In this document: positions 1 to 8,337 of the stretch, piece by piece
Numbering within the stretch: position 1 is the first letter of the stretch
Layout of the letters: each line of letters starts with the position of its first letter
NCBI GenBank assembly: GCA_963795335.1
Contig: CAWCHI010000014.1
Span: 1-64,000 of the forward strand
DNA length: 64,000 nt
Source of the DNA: Trebonia sp963795335
GTDB lineage: Bacteria > Actinomycetota > Actinomycetes > Streptosporangiales > Streptosporangiaceae
Direction: 5' to 3'
Notes under the pieces: model-generated
Seen by the model: only the letters and a program-made list of their open reading frames with translations
Databases searched by the model: none
Told to the model about the DNA's origin: nothing
Program-made: the position numbers and the translations under genes

Positions 1-196
1 ACCGACGGCATCAGCGAGGCCCGCGACCGCTCCGGCGCCTTTTACCAGCCCGTCCGCCAGGGGGCGCGCGCACTGGCTGGCCGGACCGGATCCGGACACC
101 GCGCTCGACCTGCTCTATGACGACGTGCTTGGCCATGTCGGCGGCCACCTGCACGATGACTCGGCCGCCTTGCTCATTACGCGCCAGGGGACATGA
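1..196 (+). pseudogene. PP2C/SpoIIE (RsbU-like) phosphatase, C-terminal end, frameshifted
   Basis: The window opens inside a gene. Frame 1 reads TDGISEARDRSGAFY, the metal-binding TDG(V/I)xEARD signature of SpoIIE/RsbU-type PP2C serine phosphatases. From about base 44 the sensible reading moves to frame 2, where a typical family ending follows (ALDLLYDDVLGHVGGH, then DDSAALLITR) up to TGA at 194-196. Frame 1 itself stops early at 118-120. The break is one base, somewhere in 44-60. Such enzymes usually dephosphorylate anti-sigma antagonists downstream of PAS or GAF sensors; the sensor part lies outside the window. Whether the shift is real or an assembly error cannot be told here. Confidence 0.7.
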
Positions 197-451
197 CCGC
201 ATGGCGGCCAGGCAGCCGTCTGTTCTTTTGGCCCACCGCCGCGCCGGGCTGACCCGCACGGCAGGCCGGGCCCGGAGGCCTTGCCCGGATGCCGCCATGA
301 GCGCACACTTCGGGTGAGGCCTGAGCTGGCGGCCAAAGGGGGTTCCCGTGTCTCGGTACATGCTGCCCAGCACTTTGACCCCGGGGACCCGGCAGGTCCT
401 CGGTGAGCGTCCTGACCGCTGCCGCGCCGTGACCTGCATGGCTGGTTCGCG

Positions 452-909
452 ATGACCGATTCAGTCGGCGGCGATGCTTTCTACCGGTCGCGCCAGCACC
501 GCAGGGGCGTACGCCGGGCGTCCATCGACCTGGAGGAAGCCTTGGCCCGGCCGGTCGGGCCGGAGGCCAGCCGCTGGTACGGGGAAGTCGCCCTTCACGT
601 GCGGGCCCTGGCCGAGGCGTTCCGGCACCACGTTCAGCAAAGCGAGGGGCCCGAAGGCCTGCTGCCGCAAATAGTTGAGGCCCAGGCCCGGCTCGTCCCC
701 GCCGTCCAGGCGGTCAAGCGCGAACACCAGGTTCTGCTGGATGCGATATCCCGGTTCGAAGCCGCCACCGGCCCTGTGCCGGGAGCCGGTGAGCAGGCCG
801 TCCGGGAACACGCGCTCCGCTTGCTGCACGATGTCGCCGTCCACCGCCAGCGGGGGTCCAGAGCCTCATCTACCAGGCGTACTACGTCGACGTGGAGGGC
901 GGAGATTAG
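452..909 (+). pseudogene. Four-helix hemerythrin-like protein, frameshifted near its 3' end
   Basis: From ATG 452 the protein is largely helical, with His-rich stretches (LHVRALAEAFRHHV, VKREHQVLLDAI, HALRLLHDVAVHRQRG) spaced like a hemerythrin-type bundle. After RQRG, near base 857, frame 2 becomes low-quality Ser/Arg/Thr sequence, while frame 1 continues sensibly with SLIYQAYYVDVEGGD and a stop at 907-909. The natural protein is therefore about 150 residues. It follows the phosphatase remnant on the same strand; small four-helix proteins of this kind often sit beside stress-signalling phosphatases in actinobacteria. The function is unproven, and the hemerythrin label rests on helix and His pattern only. 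Confidence 0.55.
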
Positions 910-924
910 AGCGACGGCCTCACG

Positions 925-1056
925 TCAACGGGTGATCACGCCGGTAATGGCCAGCAGGAGCAGCCAGCGGGTCCAGCCGTGCCCGGGTCCGGGTCCGGGA
1001 CCGTGCCAGGCATTGTCGATGAGGTTGCCGGACTGCGCCGGGTCCGGGATGCCCAT
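925..1056 (-). CDS. Small single-pass membrane peptide (43 aa)
   Basis: On the minus strand ATG 1056 opens 43 codons ending at TGA 925. The product has a Gly/Pro/His-rich front (NAWHGPGPGPGHGW) followed by a hydrophobic segment (RWLLLLAITGVIT) and a final Arg, which looks like a short membrane-anchored peptide. It lies tail-to-tail with the hemerythrin-like gene and just downstream of the membrane gene at 1088-1537. No family is recognised. The reading is supported by one clean hydrophobic segment and normal codon bias, but it is short enough to be chance. Confidence 0.38.
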   Translation of the reverse strand: MGIPDPAQSGNLIDNAWHGPGPGPGHGWTRWLLLLAITGVITR

Positions 1057-1087
1057 GCTGCCGCCGTCCCGAGCTGCACTTCGTTTG

Positions 1088-1537
1088 CTACGCGAGATCC
1101 GCGATGATACCGATTATTGAACCCGCGAAAACGACAAGCGTGCCGATCATGATGAGAAACCAATATCCAGATTTCCAGGCCAGTTCCCGTACGGCGATTT
1201 TATCATTCTCAGTAAATTTTTCAGTTAGGTTCGCCGACCCGATGGCCTGTACGGCTTTGTAGTATCGGATGTTGGCTTTGTAAAACGATTTCAGAATACT
1301 GGGCAGATGCCAGATAGACCACGAGAAACCGGGCCAGAACGACAATGGCAGTTGAAGCGCGCCACAGAAGCGCCAAGACGACCGCCAAAGCTCTTTGGCG
1401 GCATCGGCGGCCTCAGTTAGACCCAAGCTGCGGGCGACCGCTCCATACCGTCTTAGCTCGCTGAAAGCCTGGAGACCGGAGCCAATGGCAATGCCGAGCG
1501 TTCCCCCGGCGGCCAGGCAATCAGTCAGGAGGGACAT
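1088..1537 (-). CDS. Orphan membrane protein, 149 aa, lower GC than neighbours
   Basis: ATG 1537 is preceded by a purine-rich stretch. The N-terminal third is helical and moderately hydrophobic (LAAGGTLGIAIGSGL). The middle is rich in Trp and Phe (ELWRSSWRF, LSFWPGFSWSIWHLP). The last 30 residues form a clear transmembrane helix (YWFLIMIGTLVVFAGSIIGIIADLA). I recognise no family. Its sequence is visibly richer in A/T than the surrounding DNA (for example the stretch around 1195-1230) and its codon use is less biased, which fits recent acquisition or a fast-evolving accessory gene. Neighbouring genes give no functional hint. Confidence 0.6.
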   Translation of the reverse strand: MSLLTDCLAAGGTLGIAIGSGLQAFSELRRYGAVARSLGLTEAADAAKELWRSSWRFCGALQLPLSFWPGFSWSIWHLPSILKSFYKANIRYYKAVQAIGSANLTEKFTENDKIAVRELAWKSGYWFLIMIGTLVVFAGSIIGIIADLA

Positions 1538-1597
1538 AGGCGGGCCCGTGCCTTGTTCGTAAGGATCATGGGTACATGATGGACTAAGCCGGTCGGT

Positions 1598-1813
1598 TCA
1601 GCAGCAGCCCATCTCCTTGAGCTGCCTCGTCTGACCCCGCAGGCGAGCACTTCTTGCACCGATGAACTGCCGAACGTGCCCGACGGCACGGCCGATATCG
1701 CGGCGCTGGTTCCTACGGCGGAGGGCCGCCTCGATCAGCTCGACCAGGCTCCAGTGGGCGAAGCCCCGGCCCTCATGGTAGGCCAACCCGCCGCCGGGCC
1801 TGAGTGAACGCAC
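1598..1813 (-). pseudogene. Possible fragment of a large LuxR-family ATPase regulator
   Basis: A 71-codon frame reads GRGFAHWSLVELIEAALRRRN, which resembles the (G)W(A/S)LVELIEAA(x)R segment seen in the helical repeats of large AAA-LuxR (MalT/LAL-type) regulators in actinobacteria. No ATPase domain and no LuxR DNA-binding domain is present on either side, so if the resemblance is real this is a short relic. No ribosome binding site is evident. The similarity is from memory of the family and covers only about 20 residues, so confidence is low. Confidence 0.25.
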
Positions 1814-1883
1814 GCTCCAGTCCTCGGCTCAGTGTCCGGTATTTCCGGAATGCGGCTTTGATCACACTGTGAAATCAGCAGAT

Positions 1884-1898
1884 ACGTTAAAGTAACGT
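1884..1898. promoter_or_regulatory. Perfect inverted repeat in an AT-rich intergenic stretch
   Basis: ACGTTA-AAG-TAACGT is a perfect 6-bp inverted repeat inside the AT-rich, non-coding stretch between 1814 and 2023, upstream of the MHYT gene. It could be an operator. Apart from this repeat and the fragment at 1598-1813, I see nothing else in 1538-2023. Confidence 0.3.
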
Positions 1899-2023
1899 CA
1901 CTTCGGGCGTATTCACGGGGCGAACAGTGACACTATCTCAGTGAAGCCGGCGTGCGGGCTGCTCCGCGAGTGGCCGCCAGGCGGCAAAAGGACGTGCGGC
2001 GATGTCACAAGGGGGTTGCACCG

Positions 2024-2859
2024 GTGGATACCGTGCACAATTTTTCCTACGGCTTACTGAATCCGGCACTTGGTTACGCGATGTCCTGTCTGGGCTCGTT
2101 CCTCGGGCTGCGCTGCGTCATCCTGGCGCGCGCTTACGAGGGCGCCGCCCGCGCGCGCTGGCTTGTGCTAGCCGCGGTCGCCATCGGCGCCGTAGGGATC
2201 TGGGCCATGCACTTCATCGCCATGCTGGGCTTTACCGCCCCCGGGATGCAGATCCTGTATAACGTGCCGCTGACCGTCGGTTCCATGCTGCTGGCGGTCG
2301 CGGTGGTGGGCGTCGGCCTGTTCGTCGTCGGCTTTGGCGGCGGGCGCTTTTCCCGGCGGTGGCCGGCGGCGTCATCATCGGCGTGGGCGTGGCTGGCATG
2401 CACTACCTGGGCATGGCGGCGATGGTGATGCCCGGCTCCATGTCCTACAACGTGCCACTGGTGCTGCTGTCGGTGGCGATCGCGATCGTGGCGGGCACCG
2501 CGGCGCTCTGGATCGGCACCTGGGTCCGCGGCGTGGGCGCGACGATCGGCGCCGCGCTGGTCATGGGCATCGCGGTCAGCGGCATGCATTACACCGGCAT
2601 GGCGGCCCTGCGCGTCACCGGCGGCCCGGTGGCGTCCACAGCCATGCAGCCGGGACCGGTAACCGCGGCCGTGTCCGGGGCCACGGCGGCGAGCTTCCTG
2701 ATACCGCTGCTCCTGGCCATCAGCCTGGCCACCTTCCTCCTCACGCTGATGATCAGCGTGACGCCGAACGAGGACGAGATCCGCGCCGACGCGGAACTGC
2801 GACGCCGGCTGCAGGCCCTGGAGCGGCCGACCATCCACACGGACCCGCCCCGCGCGTAG
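2024..2859 (+). pseudogene. MHYT-domain integral membrane sensor, frameshifted
   Basis: GTG 2024 is the likely start: a strong AAGGGGG lies 9 bases upstream and the protein then reads VDTVHNFSYG. Hydrophobic helices alternate with the MHYT signature motifs MHFIAML, MHYLGMAAM and MHYTGMAAL, diagnostic of the MHYT sensor domain (proposed to bind copper and sense diatomic gases or redox). Near 2330-2345, at a GGCGGCGGGCG run, frame 2 loses sense and frame 1 continues (LFPAVAGGVIIGVGVAGMHY) to the stop at 2857-2859. The rejoined protein has about 277 residues and no output domain. One-base frameshift; assembly error or inactivation. Confidence 0.7.
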
Positions 2860-3043
2860 CGGGGCCCGGGAAGGGAGCTTGGTACGGGCACTCGCACGCG
2901 AGGGTGACAACCCGTCTTTGCTGGCGTGCCACTACCGGTCACTCGGTCGCCGCGGCAAACTCAGCCACGGAAAATGTACGTCGCCCTCGGCGGCAGGCAC
3001 AAGCCCGCACCAGCCGGCCGGGGCGCGAATTGGAACACTCTCC

Positions 3044-3691
3044 TCACCGGGGGTGGCGGGCGGAGAGATGAACCTTCGCGGCCGCCTCATCCCGGAATTG
3101 AGCCGTCACCTCACACGTGGCGTCCCCGCCCGGAACCGTCACATCGTGATACCACACGTGACCCTGCATACCGCTCTCAGGCATGATCGGGAGCTCGCGC
3201 TTAACCCTGAATTCGGCGTCCAGGATCTCCCGGGTCAGCAGCCGGCCAGCGGGCTCCAATTCGAGGCGTGTTGTGACCCAGTCCCGGCGTCCTTTGCCGA
3301 CCGCCAGCCTGATTCTCCGGTAGCCCGATGGCGGCAGGGACAAGCTGACGTCATCGCCGTTGTCGCTCCTGAATGGCTGCAGGGCCAGCAGGATTTCTTC
3401 CTCTTCACCCGGCGCCGCGCACAAGTGCCTGGCCCATTGCCTCAGCTCGGCCGCGGAGCGTGCGCCAGCCTCGGCCCGATAGGCCGCGAGGCGCTCCTCG
3501 AACTGGGTCTCGGTCACGACGTCGACATCTTTGCCCGATCCTGGGATCAGGTAGGCGAAGTACGAGCGGTCGGGTTCCAGTTCGCCTGTCGCCCAATTGA
3601 ACACCACGCAGTCCGTGCCGCCGGTTACTGTCGGGATCACCGCGACGGGACGGTCATTGACCAGGTAAAACCGTGGACTCGGCAGGTCCAT
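3044..3691 (-). CDS. Hypothetical soluble protein, 215 aa
   Basis: ATG 3691 follows a GGGAGC ribosome site and lies 12 bases after the stop of the esterase gene, so the two are probably co-transcribed with the esterase first. The product has no signal peptide or membrane helix. The first 60 residues are beta-rich (RFYLVNDRPVAVIPTVTGG, DCVVFNWATGELEPDRSYF), the middle is helical and acidic, and the C-terminal half is again beta-rich with Arg/Lys pairs. I do not recognise a family. Context suggests an accessory to the esterase, but nothing in the sequence shows a reaction. Confidence 0.65.
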   Translation of the reverse strand: MDLPSPRFYLVNDRPVAVIPTVTGGTDCVVFNWATGELEPDRSYFAYLIPGSGKDVDVVTETQFEERLAAYRAEAGARSAAELRQWARHLCAAPGEEEEILLALQPFRSDNGDDVSLSLPPSGYRRIRLAVGKGRRDWVTTRLELEPAGRLLTREILDAEFRVKRELPIMPESGMQGHVWYHDVTVPGGDATCEVTAQFRDEAAAKVHLSARHPR

Positions 3692-3703
3692 GGATGCTCC
3701 CGG

Positions 3704-4819
3704 TCAGAGGGAGGCGGCGAAGGCGTGGATGTCGCGGACGGCCTCCTTGTAGGCCTCGGGCACAGCCTGGCGGAAGGACATCTCGGCGGCGTGGGTCAGG
3801 CCCAGGTTGACCTTGCCGACCACCGGGACCCCGGCCCGCTGGAGCAGGCGGAAGTAGGCGATGCCCTCGTCGCGCAGCGGGTCGAGCTCGTTCACGGTGA
3901 TGACGTGCGGCGGAAGTCCCGCGACGTCGGCCTCGGTCGCGAAGTAGGGCCAGGCCAGCGGGTTCTCGGCATTCTGCCCGCCCGGGTCGTAGACCGACGC
4001 CAGCAGGTCCATCATGTCGACGTTGAGGTAGTGGCCGTCGTTCTCGACCATGGACGGGAGCTCGGCGAGCTTCCGCGCGGTCGTCCACCCGTAGCCGCCG
4101 CTGATGTAGGGGACCATGGCGTAGACGCCGTCGATGCGGTCCAGGCGGCCTTCCCGCTTGGCCTTGAGCGCGCTGGCCAGGACGAGGTCGGCCCCACCGG
4201 ACTCGCCTTGCAGGATGACCGTCGAAATACCGAGCTCGCCGCGGTGCTCGTGGACCCAGTCAATCCCGGCCGCGCAGTCGTTCAGGCCCGCCGGGAACGG
4301 GTTGAGCCCGCTCGCAGTCCAGGCGTTGCGGAAGTCGACCGTCACCACGGTCAGCCCCGACGCCGCGAGGTCGCGGCTCCACTGCTGGTGCACCTTGTTG
4401 GCCGTGTCGAGGATCGTCATCCCGCCGCCATGCAGGTAGACCAGCCCGGGCAGCGGCCCGCTGGCCCCGGCCGGGCGGAAGACGTGCAGCGCGATCTCGT
4501 TACCGTCGGCGCCGCGCGTCGTCTCGACCCGGTAGGTCACCTCGGCCGGCCTCTCGCCAGGCCATTCGGCGGGCAGCGCGGCGTACAGGCCCTCGAAGGC
4601 CGTGTGGCACGCTCCGACGAAGTCCGCGATCGCCTGCGGGTCGGCGTCGCGGTCCAGCGGCGGCGGGGCCGCGTGCCCGTCGAGCCCGTAGGCGGCGAAC
4701 ACGGCCCGCAGGCCGGGGTGGAGCCGGGGCTCGGTGCGAAGCTCGACCGCGGGGTCAGCCAGCCGTCCCTCACGCCGGGCTTCCCCGGCGGAGGGGTCAT
4801 GCGGTAGCGCTTGCGTCAT
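3704..4819 (-). CDS. Alpha/beta hydrolase, HSL-type esterase/lipase
   Basis: This 371-residue cytosolic enzyme has the hormone-sensitive-lipase-like layout: oxyanion-hole motif HGGGM at about 130-134, nucleophile elbow GESGG at 205-209 (Ser207), catalytic Asp in NELDPLRDEG (about Asp313) and His in GLTHAAEM (about His343). The elbow is GESGG rather than the commoner GDSAGG. An N-terminal cap of about 100 residues precedes the core. The expected reaction is hydrolysis of carboxylic esters; the substrate is unknown. The gene heads a two-gene minus-strand unit with the orphan at 3044-3691 and is divergent from the enoyl-CoA hydratase at 5038. Confidence 0.85.
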   Translation of the reverse strand: MTQALPHDPSAGEARREGRLADPAVELRTEPRLHPGLRAVFAAYGLDGHAAPPPLDRDADPQAIADFVGACHTAFEGLYAALPAEWPGERPAEVTYRVETTRGADGNEIALHVFRPAGASGPLPGLVYLHGGGMTILDTANKVHQQWSRDLAASGLTVVTVDFRNAWTASGLNPFPAGLNDCAAGIDWVHEHRGELGISTVILQGESGGADLVLASALKAKREGRLDRIDGVYAMVPYISGGYGWTTARKLAELPSMVENDGHYLNVDMMDLLASVYDPGGQNAENPLAWPYFATEADVAGLPPHVITVNELDPLRDEGIAYFRLLQRAGVPVVGKVNLGLTHAAEMSFRQAVPEAYKEAVRDIHAFAASL

Positions 4820-5037
4820 GGTTCCGCCCTGTAGCCTCGATGCGACAAGTACCAGGAGTGTTGCAGCTCACTGTGGCCTGCGCCACCATGGCTGGACCCG
4901 TGGTGCCGCCGTCACGCCAAGCCGGCATGCGGTTACGTCCGCGAGGGCGATCCTTCTCGGTGCTGACACCCCTGATTTGGTCAATCCGCGTGCGCGGCTC
5001 AGCGCAGGCGTGGGCGTGGCCCAGCGAGGAGGAGCAC

Positions 5038-5838
5038 ATGACTGTCCCGGCCCGACGATTTGTCCGCCGCCACCAGGCTGACGGCGTGGTCACGGTTGAG
5101 CTCGTCAACGCCAAGTCGCTGAACATCCTCGGCAGCGCGGCGACCGACGAGCTGACCGCTGAGTTTCACCAGCTCTCCCGCGAGGACGACTGCCGGGTCG
5201 TCGTGCTGCGCGGGGCTGGCGAGAAAGCCTTCATCGGCGGGGCGGACATCAACGAGATGGCCGGGCTCGACCAGGCCTCGGCCGAGGCCTTCATCAGTCG
5301 GCTGGCCGCACTGTGCGAGGCGGTCAGGGGCTGCCCGGCGCCCGTCATCGCGCGCCTGTCCGGCTGGTGCCTGGGCGCCGGGCTGGAGGTCGCGGTCTCG
5401 TGCGACCTGCGCGTGGCGGGGGCGGGAGCGGCCTTCGGCATGCCCGAGGTCGCCGTGGGCATTCCGTCGGTGATTCACGCCGCCCTCATCCCGGCCATGA
5501 TCGGCGCCTCCCGGGCCGCCTGGCTGCTGCTGACCGGCGAGACGATCGACGCCAGCACGGCGGCGAGCTGGGGGCTGGTCCACGACGTGGTCGCGGAGGA
5601 CGAGCTGGACGCCCGCATCGCGCAGCTGGCCACGCGGATGGCCGCCTTCGGCCCCGAAGCCGTACGGCAGCAAAAGCGCCTCCTCAACCAGTGGACCGAC
5701 ATGACCCCCGCGCAGGCGATCGAGGCCAGCGTCGCCCAGTTCGGGCGGGCCTTTCTCACCGGGGAGCCGCAGCACTACATGGGGCGGTTCACCGAACGGC
5801 AGGCTGCCCAGCGTCGCCGGGCTAGCGGAAGCGCGTGA
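5038..5838 (+). CDS. Enoyl-CoA hydratase/isomerase family protein
   Basis: ATG 5038 has GAGGAGGA 6 bases upstream, so the upstream in-frame extension to 4840 is not used. The 266-residue protein is a crotonase: oxyanion-hole loop KAFIGGADINEM at about 63-74, then GWCLGAGLEVAVSCDLRVA and FGMPEVAVGIPS. Both acidic residues matching Glu144 and Glu164 of rat hydratase are present (about Glu117 and Glu137, 20 apart), which supports hydratase activity on short or medium enoyl-CoA. It stands alone, with no acyl-CoA dehydrogenase or ligase beside it, so the pathway cannot be named. Confidence 0.88.
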   Translation: MTVPARRFVRRHQADGVVTVELVNAKSLNILGSAATDELTAEFHQLSREDDCRVVVLRGAGEKAFIGGADINEMAGLDQASAEAFISRLAALCEAVRGCPAPVIARLSGWCLGAGLEVAVSCDLRVAGAGAAFGMPEVAVGIPSVIHAALIPAMIGASRAAWLLLTGETIDASTAASWGLVHDVVAEDELDARIAQLATRMAAFGPEAVRQQKRLLNQWTDMTPAQAIEASVAQFGRAFLTGEPQHYMGRFTERQAAQRRRASGSA

Positions 5839-6020
5839 CGAACCAGCGCTGCCAGGGTGTTTCCACCGCCCGCGCGTAGTGGCGCCGGACGGCCCGACGG
5901 CAGCCGCAGCACGCCCGGCGCCCCCGGTCGCCAGGCAGTAGTCACGCACGCCAGCGTAGCCATTTCCCGCTGGGGACCGCGGCCCGCGCCGGGCGCGCCC
6001 CGTGAGTTCGGCGGCGGGCC
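5839..6020. other. Intergenic region before the salvage locus
   Basis: No complete gene is seen between the enoyl-CoA hydratase and the nagZ promoter. The minus strand from about 5905 to 5837 reads sensibly as AVRRHYARAVETPWQRWFVTRFR and then stops, which looks like the end of a protein, but no plausible start or body precedes it in that frame. It may be a gene remnant or chance. Confidence 0.3.
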
Positions 6021-6054
6021 TTGACGGCGACCGCGCCAGCCGTTACATATTTAT
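6021..6054 (+). promoter_or_regulatory. Promoter of the nagZ unit with overlapping regulon box
   Basis: TTGACG at 6021-6026 and TACATA at 6044-6049 are separated by 17 bases, a good sigma-70-type promoter (HrdB-like in actinobacteria). The -10 lies within GTTACATATTTAT (6042-6054), which closely matches boxes at 9203-9219, 13468-13480 (reverse complement) and 14542-14554. A repressor bound here would cover the -10. The downstream gene starts at 6117 after a GAGGA ribosome site. Confidence 0.6.
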
Positions 6055-6116
6055 CTAATCTGTACACTTTATGAAAATTATTAACCAGTTACCACCGAAT
6101 GTGAGGACGCGGCGCG

Positions 6117-7244
6117 ATGGATGCTTCCAGGACGGCGATCACCCGGCGCGGTGCGCTCGCGGTAGGCGCCGGGACGGTCATCGGCGGTCTCGGCCTCGCC
6201 GGCACCGCGAACGCGGCGGTGACATCCACGCCGGCCAGACTGTCCCCGCAGCAGCTCGCCGGGCAGCGGGTGATCTTCTCCTACGCGGGCCTTACCCCGC
6301 CCGCGAGCCTGCTCGAGCAGATCAGCGCCGGGGTGGCTGGCGGGGTCATCTTCTTCGGGGCCAACATCACCAGCCTGGAGCAGATCGCCGCCGTCTGCGC
6401 GCAGCTCAAGGAGGCGCACGAGGCCAGCCCGGTGCGCTCGCCGCTGCTGCTGATGACCGACCAGGAAGGCGGCCTCGTGCGCCGGCTGCCCGGCGCGCCG
6501 GTCCTGTCGGAAAAGCAGGTCGGCGCGTCCGCCGACCCGCCCGCGGCGGCCGCCGCCGCGGGCACCGGCGCGGGCGAGAACCTGGCCCGGGCCGGCATGA
6601 ACCTCAACCTCGCCCCCGTCCTCGACGTCTACCGTCAGGCCGGCAACTTCGACGACGAGTACGGCCGCTCCTACAGCATGGACCCCGGCGTCTGCGCCGA
6701 GTGCGGCGCCGCCTTCGTCCGCGCGCAGCAGCGCCTCGGCATCGCCGCGACCGCCAAGCACTTCCCGGGTCTCGGCGCGGCCACCGTCACCCAGAACACC
6801 GACCTCGGCCCGGTCACGCTCGACGTGCCGCGGGCCGACCTGCGCCGCATCGACGAACTGCCGTTCCGGCACGCCATCGCAGCGGGGGTCCGGCTGGTCA
6901 TGACCTCCTGGGCGGTTTACCCGGCGCTCGACCCGAAACTCCCGGCCGGGCTGTCGCCCGCCATCATCGGCGGCGAACTGCGGGGACGGCTCGGGTTCCG
7001 CGGCGTGACGATCACCGACGCGCTCGAAGCGGGCGCGATCGCGGGCTTCGGCTCGCCGGCCCAGTGCGGCGTGCTCGCCGCCCGGGCCGGGATGGACGTG
7101 CTGCTGTGCTCGGCGCGAGATGTCAGCGAAGGGCAGGAGACGGTCGCCGCCGTCGCGGGTGCATGGCAGCGCCGCCAGCTTGACCCAGGTCAGTTCGACC
7201 GCGCGCTGCGGCGGGTGCTGGCGCTGCGCGACAGCCTGGCCTGA
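6117..7244 (+). CDS. nagZ: Secreted GH3 beta-N-acetylhexosaminidase (NagZ-like)
   Basis: The 375-residue protein starts with a Tat-type signal (ITRRGALAVGAGTVIGGLGLAG, cut near TANA-A at about 33), so it acts outside the membrane. The GH3 TIM-barrel has TDQEGGLVRR at 114-123, KHFPG at 214-218 and the nucleophile in ITDALEAG (Asp301). It should cleave terminal GlcNAc from GlcNAc-MurNAc or muropeptides. In canonical NagZ the KHFPGHG loop supplies a His general acid/base; here the loop is KHFPGLGAATVTQNTD, so the His is replaced and the catalytic pairing may differ, as in other KHFPGLG-type actinobacterial GH3 enzymes. First gene of a three-gene unit with the epimerase (7-base gap) and a serine hydrolase, opening the MurNAc salvage locus. 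Confidence 0.88.
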   Translation: MDASRTAITRRGALAVGAGTVIGGLGLAGTANAAVTSTPARLSPQQLAGQRVIFSYAGLTPPASLLEQISAGVAGGVIFFGANITSLEQIAAVCAQLKEAHEASPVRSPLLLMTDQEGGLVRRLPGAPVLSEKQVGASADPPAAAAAAGTGAGENLARAGMNLNLAPVLDVYRQAGNFDDEYGRSYSMDPGVCAECGAAFVRAQQRLGIAATAKHFPGLGAATVTQNTDLGPVTLDVPRADLRRIDELPFRHAIAAGVRLVMTSWAVYPALDPKLPAGLSPAIIGGELRGRLGFRGVTITDALEAGAIAGFGSPAQCGVLAARAGMDVLLCSARDVSEGQETVAAVAGAWQRRQLDPGQFDRALRRVLALRDSLA

Positions 7245-7251
7245 ACCGCCC

Positions 7252-8337
7252 ATGAAGATCAAGGCCGTACAGACGCGACCCCTGACGCTGCCGCTGCACA
7301 CCCCGTTCGTCACCGCACTGCGCCGGACCGCCGCCATCGAGACCCTGATCGTGCAGGTCACCGCGGAAGACGGGACGAGCGGGCTGGGCGAGGCACCGCA
7401 GGTCTGGCAGGTGACCGGAGAGTCGGTCGCGGGCGCGCGGGCCTGCATCGAAGGACCGCTGGCAGCGCGGCTCACCGGCCGGGACGTGCACGACACGGTC
7501 AGCCTGCTGCGCGACGTGCGGGGCGCCGTGGCCGGCAACAGCAGCGCCAAGGCGGCGGTCGATGTCGCCGTGCACGACCTGCTCGCCCGGCTGCACGACA
7601 TGCCGCTGGCCCGCTGGCTCGGCGGCACCGCGACAGCGGTCGAAACCGATGTCACCCTGGCCGCCGGGTCGGCCGACGACCTGGTCAACGCGGCCGTGAC
7701 CCGCGTCGCCGAGGGGTTCGCCGTCCTCAAGGTCAAGGTAGGCACGGACGCAAGGGCGGACGTGCGGGCGGTGACGGCGATCCGCGACGCGGTCGGCCCG
7801 CGGCCCAGGATCCGGCTGGACGCGAACCAGGGCTGGACCGAGCGCCAGGCGATCACCGCGGTGCGGATGCTGGAGGACGCCCGGGCCGACATCGAGCTGG
7901 TCGAGCAGCCGGTTGCCGCCCACGACATGGACGGCCTGGCCCGCGTCACCGCCCACGTCGACACCCCCATCATGGCCGACGAGGCCGTATACGGCCTCAG
8001 TGACCTGCTGGAGCTCATCCGCCGTCACGCGGCCGACATGGTCAACGTGAAGCTGGCCAAGTGCGGCGGCCTGACCGCCGGCCGGATCCTGCTCGAGGTG
8101 GCCGCCGCGGCGGGCGTCGGGACGATCGTCGGCTCGATGATGGAGTCACCGGTCGGCGTGGCCGCGGCCGCCAGCCTGGCCGCCGCCTACGGGACTTCGG
8201 CCACCAGCGACCTCGACGCCGCCTGGTGGCTCGCCCACCGCGCCGCCGGCGGCCTCACCTACCAGCAAGGCGACGTCCACCTGTCCGGCCGGCCGGGGCT
8301 TGGCCTCGACGGCGTCCGGGAACTGGGCGGACCGTGA
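7252..8337 (+). CDS. L-Ala-D/L-Glu-type dipeptide epimerase (enolase superfamily)
   Basis: ATG 7252, 7 bases after the nagZ stop, gives 361 residues. All muconate-lactonizing/epimerase subgroup residues are visible: KVK at 160-162, metal ligands Asp190 (RLDANQGW), Glu218 (ELVEQP) and Asp243 (MADEAVYG), and the second base Lys268 (VNVKLAK). A late SDLDAAW at about 319-325 resembles the DxD dipeptide-binding motif of L-Ala-D/L-Glu epimerases. The enzyme would convert L-Ala-D-Glu from wall peptides to L-Ala-L-Glu for catabolism in the cytoplasm. The setting beside nagZ and the murQ block supports murein-peptide recycling. Exact dipeptide specificity is inferred. Confidence 0.85.
   Translation: MKIKAVQTRPLTLPLHTPFVTALRRTAAIETLIVQVTAEDGTSGLGEAPQVWQVTGESVAGARACIEGPLAARLTGRDVHDTVSLLRDVRGAVAGNSSAKAAVDVAVHDLLARLHDMPLARWLGGTATAVETDVTLAAGSADDLVNAAVTRVAEGFAVLKVKVGTDARADVRAVTAIRDAVGPRPRIRLDANQGWTERQAITAVRMLEDARADIELVEQPVAAHDMDGLARVTAHVDTPIMADEAVYGLSDLLELIRRHAADMVNVKLAKCGGLTAGRILLEVAAAAGVGTIVGSMMESPVGVAAAASLAAAYGTSATSDLDAAWWLAHRAAGGLTYQQGDVHLSGRPGLGLDGVRELGGP

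Noticed and set aside
2879..4807. Plus-strand open frame of 642 codons
   Set aside because: It lies antisense to the esterase and its neighbour, both of which show catalytic motifs, ribosome sites and correct codon bias. The long frame is a by-product of high GC.
7120..7251. Upstream extension of the epimerase gene to 7120
   Set aside because: It overlaps the end of nagZ in another frame; ATG 7252 gives the conserved family N-terminus (MKIKAVQTRPLTLPL).
6081..8018. Minus-strand open frame of 645 codons
   Set aside because: Antisense of nagZ and the epimerase, both with intact catalytic residues.
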